DNA of 64,000 bases, taken from positions 9,731,367 through 9,795,366 of the forward strand of contig NC_081339.1 in the NCBI RefSeq assembly GCF_022539665.2, given 5' to 3'. The notes beneath the pieces are model-generated. The model worked only from the letters and a program-made list of their open reading frames with translations, ran no database searches and was not told where the DNA came from. This DNA is from Daphnia carinata. Its lineage: Eukaryota; Arthropoda; Branchiopoda; Diplostraca; Daphniidae. Positions 63,421-64,000 of this stretch are shown one piece after another. Both the position numbers and the translations under genes were made by a program. Position 1 is the first letter of the stretch, and every line of letters starts with the position of its first letter.

Positions 63421-64000
63421 ATGTCACAAAATTTCCCTCGTTCGGGGCTAGGCCCACGTGGTGATTCGAGAAATTTTCGCAATTATTATAACGACCAAGT
63501 TCCTTTCAGTTACGAAGGTGATCGCCGGCGTGAACAGTTTTTCAGGGATCGTGAGCTTAGAGAACGCTTGTGGCACGAGCGTCAGTTACAGCGTAATCAC
63601 AGCGACTTTCGTAGCAGATCGCCTAGAAGACTGGACTATAGCTTGGCTGATGAATCATCTCAGTACTACGGTAGAAGTGATGTATACAGTCAACGGTACG
63701 ACGCGCAGTTTGAGCCCCATCGGTTTTTACGACCTTTTGCATCCCCGAATTTCACGACGATCCGTATACCTATACGATCGAGTCCGATGCTATCTACGAT
63801 GATGATAGGCAAGAGGTAACGGATGAGTGGTATGAAGAGGAGGAGACGGTGGAGCGAGGACGTTCATGGCGCCCCGGGTGCGCCGAAGAGCTACCGACCG
63901 AAGTATTGACAAGTACGCCAGGTACGGAAGTGACGGGTGCAATTTTACCAACGCCGCCTTCCCCGCAACCGCCAGAAGAAGCATCTCGAGATCCGGCATC
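63421..64000 (+). pseudogene. Arg/Ser-rich ORF start, frameshifted, runs off the window
   Basis: ATG at 63421 opens MSQNFPRSGLGPRGDSRNFR, very rich in Arg, Asp and Tyr (RSRSPRR near 63615). In this phase it ends at 63819. From about 63750 another phase reads EFHDDPYTYTIESDAIYDDD and stays open, acidic then Pro-rich, to the window end, which indicates a single-base shift. The composition suggests the N-terminus of a retrotransposon Gag or an RNA-binding protein; no domain is seen. Confidence 0.4.

Overview
Eukaryotic nuclear DNA, almost certainly from an arthropod. The only clearly host protein-coding genes are R&R-type cuticular proteins with YPAP repeats, the introns are short (about 60-85 bp), and the rest is mostly arthropod-type transposable elements. 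A cladoceran crustacean such as Daphnia is my best guess, but nothing in the sequence proves the genus. I translated and compared everything by eye; no searches were run. LAYOUT. 1-8.8 kb is a transposon graveyard: a BED-finger (hAT-like) fragment cut by the left edge, a decayed PIF/Harbinger transposase, and a 5.4-kb broken non-LTR retrotransposon (endonuclease, reverse transcriptase, RNase H), all on the minus strand. 9.04-27.8 kb is bounded by a pair of diverged inverted repeats of about 0.9 kb, whose outer ends carry palindromic arrays of a GGAGAAATAGGACC motif. Inside are a decayed, intron-containing fragment of an Akt/PKB kinase gene, other exon fragments, a 460-bp tandem repeat that carries an exon, and one large LTR retrotransposon. 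That retrotransposon (about 11.38-24.73 kb, Ty3/Gypsy) has identical LTRs apart from the first bases of the left copy. It encodes Gag, a complete Pol, a 1364-residue Env-like glycoprotein and, unusually, a fourth 413-residue ankyrin-repeat protein between env and the 3' LTR. Splice signals beside the gag start, exactly at the env ATG and just before the ankyrin gene suggest that env and the ankyrin ORF are expressed from spliced RNAs, as in complex retroviruses. 28.17-36.23 kb is a BEL/Pao retrotransposon with 5-bp target duplications (actat), two nonsense codons and a frameshift. 36.4-47.4 kb is a second, older and broken copy of the env-bearing Gypsy family on the minus strand; it lacks the ankyrin gene and the 3' LTR, and a pogo/mariner-like MITE sits in its pol. 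A tRNA-Cys (GCA) gene follows at 47.7 kb, inside a 120-bp direct repeat. 48.3-50.4 kb is a Gag-protease remnant of a different Gypsy element. 51.8-57.3 kb is a cuticular protein cluster of two divergent gene pairs. Both minus-strand genes look intact. Both plus-strand partners are broken, one a pseudogene and one with a premature stop just upstream of the chitin-binding domain. 57.3-64 kb holds sparse sequence, a candidate multi-exon gene that I cannot name, a second LINE 3' fragment and, at the right edge, the start of an Arg-rich ORF that has shifted frame.
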